NCBI GenBank assembly: GCA_016932615.1
Contig: JAFGCN010000009.1
Span: 157,409 to 221,408 of the forward strand
Source of the DNA: Candidatus Aenigmatarchaeota archaeon
Lineage (GTDB): Archaea > Aenigmatarchaeota > Aenigmatarchaeia > QMZS01
Direction: 5' to 3'
DNA length: 64,000 nt
Shown here: one piece after another, positions 35,898 to 43,842 of the stretch
Numbering within the stretch: position 1 is the stretch's first letter
Layout of the letters: each line of letters begins with the position of its first letter
The notes under the pieces: model-generated
Database searches by the model: none
The model's input: the letters and a program-made list of their open reading frames with translations, nothing else
Told to the model about the DNA's origin: nothing
Position numbers and translations under genes: made by a program

Positions 35898-36647
35898 TCA
35901 GCCCCTGTGAAGGCAAAGCATATGCTCGCCTTCCGAAAGCTTGTGCCCGTGCTTTTTGTCATAGACGCAGAAGTCCTTGTGGCTTCCGTAGAACTCGAGC
36001 GTCTGGTTCAAGCTTGCAACCTTTGTGACGTGGCGTGTGATTCTTCCAATGTCATGCGATACCAGGACGATTGTTATGCCCTTGGAATTAAGTTTTCCCA
36101 AAAGCCGGTAGAAGTTTTCCTGCGACTTTATGTCAACGCCGGTCGTCGGCTCGTCGAGAAAAAGTATTTCCGGCTTCGAAACAATGGCCCTTGCGATGAA
36201 CACCCTCTGCTGCTGCCCTCCTGAAAGCTCCCCTATTCTTCTTTTCGAGTAGCCGTCCATGTCGACGGTTTTAAGCGCAGCCATCAGCGTCTCTTTTTCC
36301 TGTTTGCCAAGAACCTTTGGAAAGCGCATTTTTGACAGGAGCCCCATGGCGGCAACTTCTATTACGGTTGCGGGAAAGTTAGGGTCTATGCTCGTCGCTT
36401 TCTGCGGGACGTACCCGATTTTGCTCCATCCGGAGAAGTTTGAGATGCTATCGCCAAAGAGCTTTATTGAGCCCTTTTGGAGCTTGTAGAGCCCGAGCAT
36501 TAGCTTCAGGAGGGTTGTTTTTCCGGAGCCGTTCGGGCCGATAAGCCCCACAAAATCGCCCTTGTAAATCTCCAGGGAAATGTCTGACAAGACTTTAAGT
36601 TTTCCAAATTTAAAATCCACCCCCTTCACCTCAACTAATGGCCCCAT
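35898..36647 (-). CDS. znuC: Zinc-type ABC transporter ATPase (ZnuC family)
   Basis: This 249-aa nucleotide-binding subunit energises the importer. Walker A is GPNGSGKTT (residues 37-45), the ABC signature LSGGQQQR and Walker B ILFLDEPTTGVD are intact, and the switch His lies in VSHDIG. Family resemblance to ZnuC/MntB is supported by the adjacent ABC-3 permease and the His-rich binding protein. It begins 6 nt after znuA and ends 2 nt before znuB. Confidence 0.95.
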   Translation of the reverse strand: MGPLVEVKGVDFKFGKLKVLSDISLEIYKGDFVGLIGPNGSGKTTLLKLMLGLYKLQKGSIKLFGDSISNFSGWSKIGYVPQKATSIDPNFPATVIEVAAMGLLSKMRFPKVLGKQEKETLMAALKTVDMDGYSKRRIGELSGGQQQRVFIARAIVSKPEILFLDEPTTGVDIKSQENFYRLLGKLNSKGITIVLVSHDIGRITRHVTKVASLNQTLEFYGSHKDFCVYDKKHGHKLSEGEHMLCLHRG

Positions 36648-36653
36648 ATTGAT

Positions 36654-37634
36654 TTAGCTGCACTCAAGAGCAATCCTTAGCGACTCAAGGTTTTTTTCCA
36701 TAATTGATAGGAAGGTTTCTCCATTAGCCAGCTCTTCCTTGCTGATGGTCTGGCCAGGGCTTAGCACAAGGGTACTTGCGCCCATTTCCTTTGCAAGAGT
36801 CTCCGACAGCCGTGGGTCGGTGTTCTTCTCGAAAAGGACATATTCAAGCCCATTTTCCTCTGCAAGCTTTGCAATTTCCTCGATTCTTTTGGGGCTTGGC
36901 TCACTGTCCGGAGATATGCCGTAAACAGAAAATATGGTGAAGTTATACCGTTTTGCAAGGTAGGAGTATGCGTTATGCCCCCCGGTTATGATTGCCTTTT
37001 TCCGGCAGTTCCCTAGCGTAGCGGAATAATTCTGGTCAAGTGAGAGCAGCTTTTTCTTGTACTCTGCGGCATTTTCAAGGTAATATTTTGACCTTTCCGG
37101 GTTTTTTTCTGACAACTTGGCGGCTATCTCATCCACAATCCGGGCGTCGTTTTCAAAGTCCAGCCATATGTGGGGATCATACTCTCCGTGCTCGTGGTCG
37201 CTGTGTTTTTCTCCCCCCTCTTCCACGGAAGGCTCTTCTTCATGCCCGCTGGCTTCTTCAGAGGATATCAGGACTGAAACTTTGCTTGCCTCTATGGCAG
37301 TCAGGTTTGGGTTTTCAAGGCCTCCAAGAATATCTTCTGCCCAGGGTTCCATGCCAGGCCCAATGTAGATAAACAGGTCCGAATTTTCTATTTTTGCAAT
37401 GTCTCCCGGGCGGGGGTCGAAGTGGTGCACGTCGGTTCCAGGAGGAAGTATAAGAGTCACCTCCAGGTCTTTCCCGCCAACCACTTTTGCAAACTCGTAC
37501 AGGGGAAAAATGGTGGAGCTTGCCCTGATTTTTCCGCTTTCTTCTCCAGCGGTTTGGTAAACGCACCCCGAAAGCAGAATGGTAGCCAGCAATACTGCCA
37601 GTATATTCAGCTTTCCAAGGCGATTCATAAACAT
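36654..37634 (-). CDS. znuA: Zinc-binding solute-binding lipoprotein of an ABC importer (ZnuA family)
   Basis: The 326-aa receptor captures zinc outside the cell. An N-terminal signal ends in the lipobox-like LLSGC (Cys24), so it is probably lipid-anchored. Metal-site histidines are seen in DVHHFDPRPGD and in ITGGHNAY. The loop between them is His/Glu/Asp-rich (HSDHEHGEYDPHIW), the usual zinc-specific hallmark. Met3 (37628), preceded by GAAGG, may be the real start. The 42-nt gap to the divergent 37677 gene must hold both promoters. I see no clear zinc-repressor palindrome there. Confidence 0.93.
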   Translation of the reverse strand: MFMNRLGKLNILAVLLATILLSGCVYQTAGEESGKIRASSTIFPLYEFAKVVGGKDLEVTLILPPGTDVHHFDPRPGDIAKIENSDLFIYIGPGMEPWAEDILGGLENPNLTAIEASKVSVLISSEEASGHEEEPSVEEGGEKHSDHEHGEYDPHIWLDFENDARIVDEIAAKLSEKNPERSKYYLENAAEYKKKLLSLDQNYSATLGNCRKKAIITGGHNAYSYLAKRYNFTIFSVYGISPDSEPSPKRIEEIAKLAEENGLEYVLFEKNTDPRLSETLAKEMGASTLVLSPGQTISKEELANGETFLSIMEKNLESLRIALECS

Positions 37635-37676
37635 CCTTCAAAATAAGATATTAGTGATTATCGGGCGAATATTTAC

Positions 37677-38402
37677 ATGCGTAAGCCCCTTTTGCTTGCC
37701 TTTTTGCTTATTGCTGCGGCTTTTCCGGCAATGGCGGAGGACTACTATGCGGACGTCCAGATTAAGGTCTGGCATGCTGGAGAGGTCGAAATATCGGGCA
37801 CGACAAACCATCCGACCCTTGCTCCCGGAGTTTACCAGAACTTCACAAGCAAGTCCGGCAGCATGTGGGTTTTGAACATAACCCTCCCGGAGACTTTTTC
37901 CGAGTATGTTTATGATGTTGAGCTTCCGCAAAAATCTCAGGTAAATTACCTGTCGGTACCCAAAAATATCCGGATGGAGACGCGTGACGGTGCGCTTCAT
38001 CTTATCGGCTCGGGCATGGACCAGAAGTTTTTCGTGGTTGTGCAGTACAGCTATGATGGCACCCCTCCACCCCAACCTCCAAGCCCAGTAGTGCCTCTGG
38101 CTATTTTTGCGCTTGTAATTGCGGGAATCGTGGTGCACTACAGGTTCAAGATAAAGAAAATAAAATTGGTGCCTCCGAAAATCAGGAAGGGCTATAACCC
38201 TCTCGCGCTTACTGAGCGGCAAAAGGAAATTCTTGACTTTATCGAAAAGGCAGGAAACGCCACGACACAGGCAAAGCTTCAGGCGGGGACAAATATTCCC
38301 AAGGCATCGCTTTCCCGAAATATAGATGCGCTCGTAAAGAAGGGAATTCTGAAGCGGGAACGGAAGGGGATGACAATGGTTGTTTATTTTAGTGAGGAAT
38401 AA
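37677..38402 (+). CDS. Membrane-anchored winged-helix regulator with extracellular sensor domain
   Basis: The 241-aa protein has a signal peptide (residues 1-20, ending AMA) and a beta-rich ectodomain of about 115 residues with sequons. One membrane span lies near residues 138-158 (VPLAIFALVIAGIVVHYRF). A cytosolic C-terminal wHTH follows (about 178-241: LTERQKEILDFIEKAGN, then recognition-helix region IPKASLSRNIDALVKKG). This layout matches archaeal DUF7345/DUF7343-type one-component sensors. It diverges from znuA and stands just upstream of three co-regulated transcription units with shared promoter architecture, so it is the best candidate for their regulator; that link is inference. Confidence 0.85.
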   Translation: MRKPLLLAFLLIAAAFPAMAEDYYADVQIKVWHAGEVEISGTTNHPTLAPGVYQNFTSKSGSMWVLNITLPETFSEYVYDVELPQKSQVNYLSVPKNIRMETRDGALHLIGSGMDQKFFVVVQYSYDGTPPPQPPSPVVPLAIFALVIAGIVVHYRFKIKKIKLVPPKIRKGYNPLALTERQKEILDFIEKAGNATTQAKLQAGTNIPKASLSRNIDALVKKGILKRERKGMTMVVYFSEE

Positions 38403-38413
38403 GCATTAACCTT

Positions 38414-38470
38414 TTCCGGCATATTTCGCACTATTCCGCATTTTTTCAGGGAACTTATATGGGCTGTTCC
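38414..38470 (+). promoter_or_regulatory. Phased TTCCG-box promoter, copy 1
   Basis: Boxes TTCCG (38414), TTTCG (38424), TTCCG (38434) and TTTCA (38444) are spaced exactly 10 bp. Then GAAC (38451-38454) and GTTC (38466-38469) flank an 11-nt TATA element, TTATATGGGCT. The same register recurs at 40197 and 43718. An ATG lies exactly 30 nt after the first TATA-element base. Confidence 0.75.
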
Positions 38471-38484
38471 GCCGAAGTGGGCTT

Positions 38485-38535
38485 ATGCCTGCCGCCCGAT
38501 GCCGGAAGCGAAAAGAAATGGGCCATAGCAAATAG
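38485..38535 (+). CDS. Putative 16-aa basic leader peptide
   Basis: An ATG placed 30 nt after the TATA element opens a 16-codon frame, MPAARCRKRKEMGHSK, with six basic residues and a TAG stop 41 nt before the secreted protein's ATG. Its position matches the ABC ATPase start and a second leader frame behind the sister promoters. Translation is inferred. Confidence 0.4.
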   Translation: MPAARCRKRKEMGHSK

Positions 38536-38576
38536 CGCATATCAGGCAAGTGGGCGGAAAGGCATGTAAGAAAAAT

Positions 38577-39173
38577 ATGAAAGGAATAAGTATGTTGGGC
38601 GCAGTAGCCCTGTTGGTGGTAGGTTCAGTGCTGGTAATGGGCGTGTCGATGGCTGACGGAACTGAAAACTCTGTCGGAAACACCTGGAGAGCAGAGGCAG
38701 TGCAGGCAGTAGAAGACAATAACTTTGACGCCTGGAAAGCCGCTATGCTTGGCGGCCTGACTGTTGAGAGATTCAACGGTATTGTGCAGAGGTTCCAGGG
38801 TAGGTCTGAGATGAAGGCACAGATGCAGGAAAGGGAAACCGCTGTTCGTGAAGCCCTTGAGCAAGAAGACTACGAGGCCTGGAAGGCGGCAGTTGATTCC
38901 TTTGGAAAAGGAAGAAACGTCTCTGAAATGGTGTCCGAGGAAGAGTTTGCAACAATAGTCGAGATATACAAGGCAAGGGAAGCGGGAGACTACACGACTG
39001 CAAGAACCCTCATGGAGGAAAGCGGCCTTGGCCTGCTCCCCGGAATCGGCTCTGTTATGGGCATGAGCAGAGAGATGGGAGCTAAGGGCCAGGGAATCGG
39101 AATGGGCGGCAAGGGCGAGCGCGAAATGAAGCGAGACCGTGACTGCACTGGCCTTGGAAGGGACTTTGAGTAA
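38577..39173 (+). CDS. Secreted helical protein with repeated WKAA motifs and Met/Gly-rich tail
   Basis: From the ATG at 38577 the product has 198 aa with a signal peptide (MKGISMLGAVALLVVGSVLVMG...). The mature part is helical and contains two related repeats (NNFDAWKAAMLGG and EDYEAWKAAVDSF) and a third weaker one, a pattern seen in small secreted proteins of uncultured prokaryotes. The C-terminus is Met/Gly-rich (MGMSREMGAKGQGIGMGG). A GTG nine codons upstream is a less likely start. It is driven by the phased promoter at 38414 and may act outside the cell in the same response as the ABC operon and the 43839 gene. A T-rich terminator follows. Confidence 0.75.
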   Translation: MKGISMLGAVALLVVGSVLVMGVSMADGTENSVGNTWRAEAVQAVEDNNFDAWKAAMLGGLTVERFNGIVQRFQGRSEMKAQMQERETAVREALEQEDYEAWKAAVDSFGKGRNVSEMVSEEEFATIVEIYKAREAGDYTTARTLMEESGLGLLPGIGSVMGMSREMGAKGQGIGMGGKGEREMKRDRDCTGLGRDFE

Positions 39174-39200
39174 GAAGCAGCTTTTCTCTAGACCGAAGCG

Positions 39201-39227
39201 ATTTTGTTTTCTTTTTTGTTTTTATTG
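39201..39227 (+). terminator. T-rich archaeal terminator
   Basis: The stretch is almost entirely T with runs of four, four, six and five, starting 28 nt after the stop of the 38577 gene, as expected for archaeal intrinsic termination. Confidence 0.55.
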
Positions 39228-39272
39228 CAGACCTTATCTGGAGCTGATTTGTATATTTGCAATAATTAGAGG

Positions 39273-40100
39273 TTAACTAGTTATTACTTTGAGAGCCCAT
39301 TTCGCTAATGCAAATAGAATCAATAAAACTGTGAGAATCGCGGTGATTGTTATGGCAATAAGATACACGATGGGTGTTGCGAAGGGATTATTTCCTAATT
39401 GTATTCCCCAAAAATTATTCGCAAAGTAATTGACGTATCTGCACAAGTGAGGGGATTGTGCTGATACAATTAGACCTAGAGAAGCAAAGAAGATTATTGC
39501 AGAAATAAAAGCAGAAAGAAACAATAGGATGAATGTGTGCTTGGTGATAATTTCTTCCAGGCTGCAATTATAGCGAAGATAGAGGATGATACATGCAAGG
39601 ATAAGGCCCATTATGAAGGTTGGTATGGAATAAAAGATGGACAGTACCACCAATTGTGGGAAATCTAACTCAAAAAATACCTTTTTGCACATAGGCGAAA
39701 CGAAGTGAGATGCATTTTGGGGGTTAATTAAATCCTCATAGATATCTGAGGCGTAAGGGGTATTTAAATGATAAATTGCAGTAAAACTTTCTGGGGTTTC
39801 ATTGAAGCTACATTGAGAATAGGTTTTGTTATGTCCAAGGTACACTAAACTGAAGCACTCATAGCCATCATACTGGGTGAAGTAGATATAACCTGAACCA
39901 ATACAGGTTAGGGAAAGTATGATGAATAGGTACGCAATTATACGTTCCCCGGATATGTTTGACCAGTGATTATTGGCAGAATTTTTATCTGAGGCCCTCT
40001 TGTGGCTTACCGTAAGTTCATCAGAAATACCGGTCAGAGATAAATTCAGACGATTTGGCGAGGGCTTTTTTATTCCAACATGTTTAGTTTCCTTAACCAT
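39273..40100 (-). CDS. Hypothetical polytopic membrane protein, AT-richer orphan
   Basis: The 275-aa product has a polar N-terminal 50 residues and about four membrane spans (IIAYLFIILSLTCIGSGYIYF, then about 150-170, 195-215 and 245-268). A Cys-containing extracellular loop lies between the first two. No family is recognised. It is markedly AT-rich in bases and codons, and lies antisense within the otherwise co-regulated 37.7-45 kb block, so it looks inserted. An AT-rich start region without a clear ribosome site precedes it. Confidence 0.65.
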   Translation of the reverse strand: MVKETKHVGIKKPSPNRLNLSLTGISDELTVSHKRASDKNSANNHWSNISGERIIAYLFIILSLTCIGSGYIYFTQYDGYECFSLVYLGHNKTYSQCSFNETPESFTAIYHLNTPYASDIYEDLINPQNASHFVSPMCKKVFFELDFPQLVVLSIFYSIPTFIMGLILACIILYLRYNCSLEEIITKHTFILLFLSAFISAIIFFASLGLIVSAQSPHLCRYVNYFANNFWGIQLGNNPFATPIVYLIAITITAILTVLLILFALAKWALKVITS

Positions 40101-40196
40101 AATTAACTTCTGCTATGAGATATACTTTCCAAAATCTGTAGGGCTCTAGGGATACAGGAAAATCGTTTCTGTAGTGTAAACTGCCCAAAATACCCG

Positions 40197-40233
40197 TTCC
40201 ACCTTGTTCCGCCTAACCTATTTATATTGTTCC
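40197..40233 (+). promoter_or_regulatory. Phased TTCCG-box promoter, copy 2 (ABC operon)
   Basis: TTCCA (40197) and TTCCG (40207) are 10 bp apart. TAAC (40214-40217) and GTTC (40229-40232) flank the 11-nt TATA element CTATTTATATT. All distances equal those in the 38414 and 43718 promoters. The ATPase ATG lies exactly 30 nt after the first TATA-element base, so the transcript is probably leaderless. Confidence 0.75.
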
Positions 40234-40247
40234 GGCCCATTTTTGGA

Positions 40248-41000
40248 ATGGAAAAGACGGAAAAAGGGACGAGAAAATGCTTCTCCGGCGACAAAATCAT
40301 TTCGCTTAAGAATGTCTGGAAGGTTTATAAGATGGGTGAAGTCCTCGTGCCTGCATTAAAGGACGTTACCGTGGATATACATGAAGGCGACTTTGTCGCA
40401 ATAGTCGGCGCTTCTGGTTCCGGGAAATCGACTATGATGAATATGGTCGGCTGCCTTGACACGCCAACAAAGGGGGAAGTTTATTTAAAGTCAAAGAACA
40501 TAAGCAAGATGCCTGAGTCTGAGCTTGCCTCGCTTCGGGGACGGGCAATTGGGTTTATATTTCAGCAATATAACTTAATGCCCCACATGACCGCTTACGA
40601 AAATGTAATTCTCCCACTTGAGTTTCACGGTTATGATGATGAAACTGCCCACAAAAGGGTTGTTGGGGTCTTGAACCTGGTCGGGCTTGCAGGCAAGATG
40701 TATAATCGCCCTTCGCAGATGTCGGGCGGAGAGCAGCAGAGAGTGTCGATTGCTCGCTGCCTTGTAACAGACCCTGATATAATACTTGCAGATGAGCCGA
40801 CAGGAGCTCTTGACAGTGTGAGGGGAAAAGAAGTCCTTACCCTTTTGCAGAAGCTTTGGAAAGAAAAAGGAAAGACGGTTATTATGGTTACGCATGACTT
40901 GAATCTTGCGCGCATGGCTTGTTCGGTTATAGAGCTGAAAGACGGTGAGATAGTTTCGTCAGGGCCGCTCAAGGAGGCCTTGCGGAGGACTGCAGCATGA
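40248..41000 (+). CDS. MacB/LolD-type ABC transporter ATPase
   Basis: The 250-aa subunit has Walker A GASGSGKST (residues 54-62), the signature MSGGEQQRVSIAR, Walker B IILADEPTGALD and the His in VTHDLN. This is the MacB/LolD/FtsE branch, whose members drive mechanotransmission or export rather than import. The start is the ATG at 40248; a TTG seven codons upstream lies inside the TATA region. Homologues usually begin near IISLKNVWKVYK, so the first 16 residues (MEKTEKGTRKCFSGDK) are a basic extension. Its length matches the leader peptides of the sister promoters. It overlaps the next gene by 4 nt. Confidence 0.93.
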   Translation: MEKTEKGTRKCFSGDKIISLKNVWKVYKMGEVLVPALKDVTVDIHEGDFVAIVGASGSGKSTMMNMVGCLDTPTKGEVYLKSKNISKMPESELASLRGRAIGFIFQQYNLMPHMTAYENVILPLEFHGYDDETAHKRVVGVLNLVGLAGKMYNRPSQMSGGEQQRVSIARCLVTDPDIILADEPTGALDSVRGKEVLTLLQKLWKEKGKTVIMVTHDLNLARMACSVIELKDGEIVSSGPLKEALRRTAA

Positions 41001-42427
41001 AAACTCATCCTATTTTGTTTGGCTTAATAATTGTCTTTTTGCAGTTTTGCGCGGTTTTTGCAGCCCCGACTTCGGGGGCAAGCATTGTAGATTATAATGA
41101 GAGAAGCATAATTTCAGTTAGTCTAGTCAACCAGGACCCGGACCCTGCAATATCGGGAGACATAATTGAAGTGCGTATAGGCATTGAAAATAAGGGCGGG
41201 GAAGCAGTAAATGACCTTATGGTGGAGGTAGTTCCAACTTATCCGTTTGAGCTTGTTTCAGGCGAAACCGGCCTGCTGAACGCAGGGACGATCAATGGCT
41301 ACCAGCAGAATTCCGAGATGAAAATTCTCAAATACCGCCTGAGGGTTAACCGGGAGGCATCAGCCGGCTCTTATGAGCTTAAAGTAAGGTTCTATGAAGA
41401 GGGCTCTGGGCAAGTTTCGGAAAGGACCTTTTCGATTGACATTCAGAGCAGAGAAAGCGCAGAAGTAATCTATATAGATAAGACCGTCCTTATCCCGGGA
41501 AAGATGAGCACCATGACGTTTACGATAAACAATGTGGGGAGTTCGCCGCTTCGCGACCTGAACTTCAAGTGGTCGAACCCTGATAAAATAATACTTCCTG
41601 TTGGAAGCGATAATGCAAAGTATGTCCGGTACATTGATGTAGGCGAAAGCGCAGAGCTTGAGTATCAGGTCATAGCCGACACGAATGCAGATGTCGGGCT
41701 TTACGAGCTTGACTTGTGCCTTTCATATACCGACCCGCTCACAGGCAGTGAAAAGACCATCTCGACACTTGCGGGAGTGTATGTTGGTGGGGAAACCGAT
41801 TTTGATGTGGCTTTTTCTGAAAGCTCAAGCGGAACAACTTCATTTAGTATTGCAAACATAGGAAATAATCCTGCATATTCGGTTTCTGTCATAGTCCCAA
41901 GCCAAAGGTCCTGGAGTGTTCAGGGCCCAAACTCGGTAATAATAGGAAACCTCAACAAGGGGGATTATACCGTTGCAAGCTTTACGCTCCAGCAGAGCGG
42001 CTCAACAATGCAGATGCCTAATGGAACAAGGGGGGTTGGAATGGCGAACGCAACGACTGACGGAATCGCTGCACAGGATAGGGACCGCAACATGACGGCT
42101 TTCCAGAACCGGACAATGCAGGCACAGTCCAGCACGATTCTCCTTCAGGTTGCCTACACAGATACTCTGGGAGAGAGGAGGATTCTTGACAAAGAGGTCC
42201 AGATGGCTTCACAAAGTAGCGGCAACACGACCTTTGCAATGGCCCGCACAGCAGGCAGGAATGGCACATACCCACAATCGCAAGGGGGTCTTGGAAACTA
42301 TGTCTGGCTGATATCTGGCTTTATCGTTCTGGCAGGGGGCTTTTTTCTTTACAGGAGGCACAAGAAGAAAAAACAGGCGTCCATTGAGTTTAAGGAGGGT
42401 AATTTTCTTTCCAAAAAGAAGAAATAG
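40997..42427 (+). CDS. Extracellular COG1361/CARDB-type protein of the ABC operon
   Basis: The 476-aa product has a signal peptide (first 23 residues, ending VFAAPTS). Three or so repeated CARDB/NEW3-like beta domains follow (for example DIIEVRIGIENKGGEAVNDLMVEV). A Met/Asn/Gly-containing stretch is found around residues 335-375. One C-terminal span (YVWLISGFIVLAGGFFLY) is followed by a strongly basic tail. It is translationally coupled to the ATPase gene (ATGA) and followed after 15 nt by the permease. In archaea this type of gene often sits between a MacB-like ATPase and permease; I infer a periplasm-like adaptor or substrate receptor replacing MacA. Confidence 0.88.
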   Translation: MKTHPILFGLIIVFLQFCAVFAAPTSGASIVDYNERSIISVSLVNQDPDPAISGDIIEVRIGIENKGGEAVNDLMVEVVPTYPFELVSGETGLLNAGTINGYQQNSEMKILKYRLRVNREASAGSYELKVRFYEEGSGQVSERTFSIDIQSRESAEVIYIDKTVLIPGKMSTMTFTINNVGSSPLRDLNFKWSNPDKIILPVGSDNAKYVRYIDVGESAELEYQVIADTNADVGLYELDLCLSYTDPLTGSEKTISTLAGVYVGGETDFDVAFSESSSGTTSFSIANIGNNPAYSVSVIVPSQRSWSVQGPNSVIIGNLNKGDYTVASFTLQQSGSTMQMPNGTRGVGMANATTDGIAAQDRDRNMTAFQNRTMQAQSSTILLQVAYTDTLGERRILDKEVQMASQSSGNTTFAMARTAGRNGTYPQSQGGLGNYVWLISGFIVLAGGFFLYRRHKKKKQASIEFKEGNFLSKKKK

Positions 42428-42442
42428 CCCTTTCAAAATAAG

Positions 42443-43690
42443 ATGAAATTCAGGAAGTGTTTCAAGCACGCTTTTAATATGGTAGTGCACAGCAAGCTTA
42501 GAAGCTGGCTAACCATAATAGGAATTGTAATTGGCGTTGGGTCTGTTGTCGCGATTCTTGCATTAAGCGAAGGAATGCAGGAGTCGATGAATGACCGGCT
42601 CGGGGCGCTTGGAGGCGACATACTTACGCTTTCTGCCGGCTACTCGAGAGGAAGCAGCATGATGGGCGGCAGGGAAGGGCCTGATGGCAGCTTTGGCGGA
42701 AGCGGAGGCGCAACGGCAACTGACGATGAGCCGGTAATCGACCGCTCGGACGTTCAGGCGCTTAAGTCAATACCGGACATCGCAATAATCAGCCCAACTA
42801 TCAGGGGAAATGTCAAGGTATCCTATTTAGGAAAATCCGGGTCTGTTTCCCTTACGGGCGTTGACCAGGCAGTCTGGTCGAAGATAACCACCGCTGAGAT
42901 AAGGGATGGCAGAATGCTTGACTCGGCAGACCAAAACGTCATCGTAATCGGCTCCCGGCTTGCGGACTCTTACTTCAGCCAGCCGCTTGGGATAAGCAAG
43001 TCCATAACTATCGAGGGAAGCTCTTTTAGGATTGTCGGGATTCTTGATGACGAGAGTAACAGCATCTATATGCCAATGCAGATGGCATACCAGGTTCTTG
43101 AGGACAAGGATTACGGAGTTTACGATTCGGTTACTATTAAGATAAAGGACGAGGAAACCTTGAACGAAACAATGGAGAAAATCACCAGCAAGCTTATGCT
43201 GGTCCGGCATGTTAATGAACGGACCAAGGACTTCACGCTTTCTTCAAGCAAGCAGATGCAGGCAACTCGCGCTGAGATGATGAGTTCCATGACAATTTTC
43301 CTGACAGCCATTGCGGCAGTTTCACTGATTGTCGGCGCGGTAGGGATAGCAAATACGATGTTTACCTCAGTTCTCGAAAAGACAAAGGAGATTGGGATAA
43401 TGAAGGCCATAGGGGCAAGAAACTCGGACATAATGATGATTTTCGTGCTGGACTCTGCAATTATCGGCTTTGTCGGCGGGGCGCTTGGCCTGCTTCTTGG
43501 AATGGCGGCTTCGATGGCCTTTCCGACACTGATGGGCGAGACAATGATGTTTCGCTCAGGCGGCGTGGTTTCCATGAGGATAATTATTCTTGCCTTGGGG
43601 GTTTCTGTTCTTATTGGTGTTTTGTCAGGGCTTATTCCAGCTTACCAGGCGTCCAAATTAAAGCCGGTGGATGCACTGAGGTATGAGTAG
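42443..43690 (+). CDS. MacB/FtsX-type ABC transporter permease
   Basis: The 415-aa protein has the four-span MacB layout. One N-terminal span (about residues 20-40, WLTIIGIVIGVGSVVAILAL) precedes a large extracellular MacB_PCD domain (about 45-275). Three C-terminal spans carry the FtsX motifs IGIMKAIGARNSDIM and the terminal PVDALRYE. A Gly/Ser-rich insertion lies near residues 70-95. It completes an ATPase-adaptor-permease operon likely exporting peptides or lipophilic compounds, or acting as a mechanotransmitter for envelope proteins. Confidence 0.93.
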   Translation: MKFRKCFKHAFNMVVHSKLRSWLTIIGIVIGVGSVVAILALSEGMQESMNDRLGALGGDILTLSAGYSRGSSMMGGREGPDGSFGGSGGATATDDEPVIDRSDVQALKSIPDIAIISPTIRGNVKVSYLGKSGSVSLTGVDQAVWSKITTAEIRDGRMLDSADQNVIVIGSRLADSYFSQPLGISKSITIEGSSFRIVGILDDESNSIYMPMQMAYQVLEDKDYGVYDSVTIKIKDEETLNETMEKITSKLMLVRHVNERTKDFTLSSSKQMQATRAEMMSSMTIFLTAIAAVSLIVGAVGIANTMFTSVLEKTKEIGIMKAIGARNSDIMMIFVLDSAIIGFVGGALGLLLGMAASMAFPTLMGETMMFRSGGVVSMRIIILALGVSVLIGVLSGLIPAYQASKLKPVDALRYE

Positions 43691-43717
43691 CAGGGCAGGA
43701 AAATTTTTGGGCTGTTT

Positions 43718-43774
43718 TTCCGAATTGTTCCGGACCTTTCCGTGATATTTCAAAGAACCTATATATGCCGTTCC
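43718..43774 (+). promoter_or_regulatory. Phased TTCCG-box promoter, copy 3
   Basis: TTCCG occurs at 43718, 43728 and 43738, and TTTCA at 43748, all exactly 10 bp apart. GAAC (43755-43758) and GTTC (43770-43773) flank the 11-nt TATA element CTATATATGCC. A GTG lies 30 nt after the first TATA-element base. Every distance equals that in copy 1. Confidence 0.78.
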
Positions 43775-43788
43775 AGACAAGTAATTTT

Positions 43789-43842
43789 GTGCCTGGGTCC
43801 AAGAAAGATTTTTTGGGCAAAGGCGCAGGAAAAGAAAAATGA
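43789..43842 (+). CDS. Putative 17-aa basic leader peptide overlapping the 43839 start
   Basis: A GTG at the expected leaderless position opens MPGSKKDFLGKGAGKEK. Its TGA (43840-43842) overlaps the ATG of the following secreted-protein gene, the classical arrangement for translational coupling. Six of 17 residues are lysine. It parallels the 38485 leader in position and character. Translation is inferred. Confidence 0.42.
   Translation: MPGSKKDFLGKGAGKEK

Noticed and set aside
35896-35916. Earlier TTG start for znuB
   Set aside because: It would overlap znuC by 19 nt. The ATG at 35895 gives normal spacing and the usual family N-terminus.
37638-38222. 194-codon antisense frame across the regulator gene
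   Set aside because: The sense frame shows signal peptide, span and winged helix. The antisense frame is a shadow of its codon bias.
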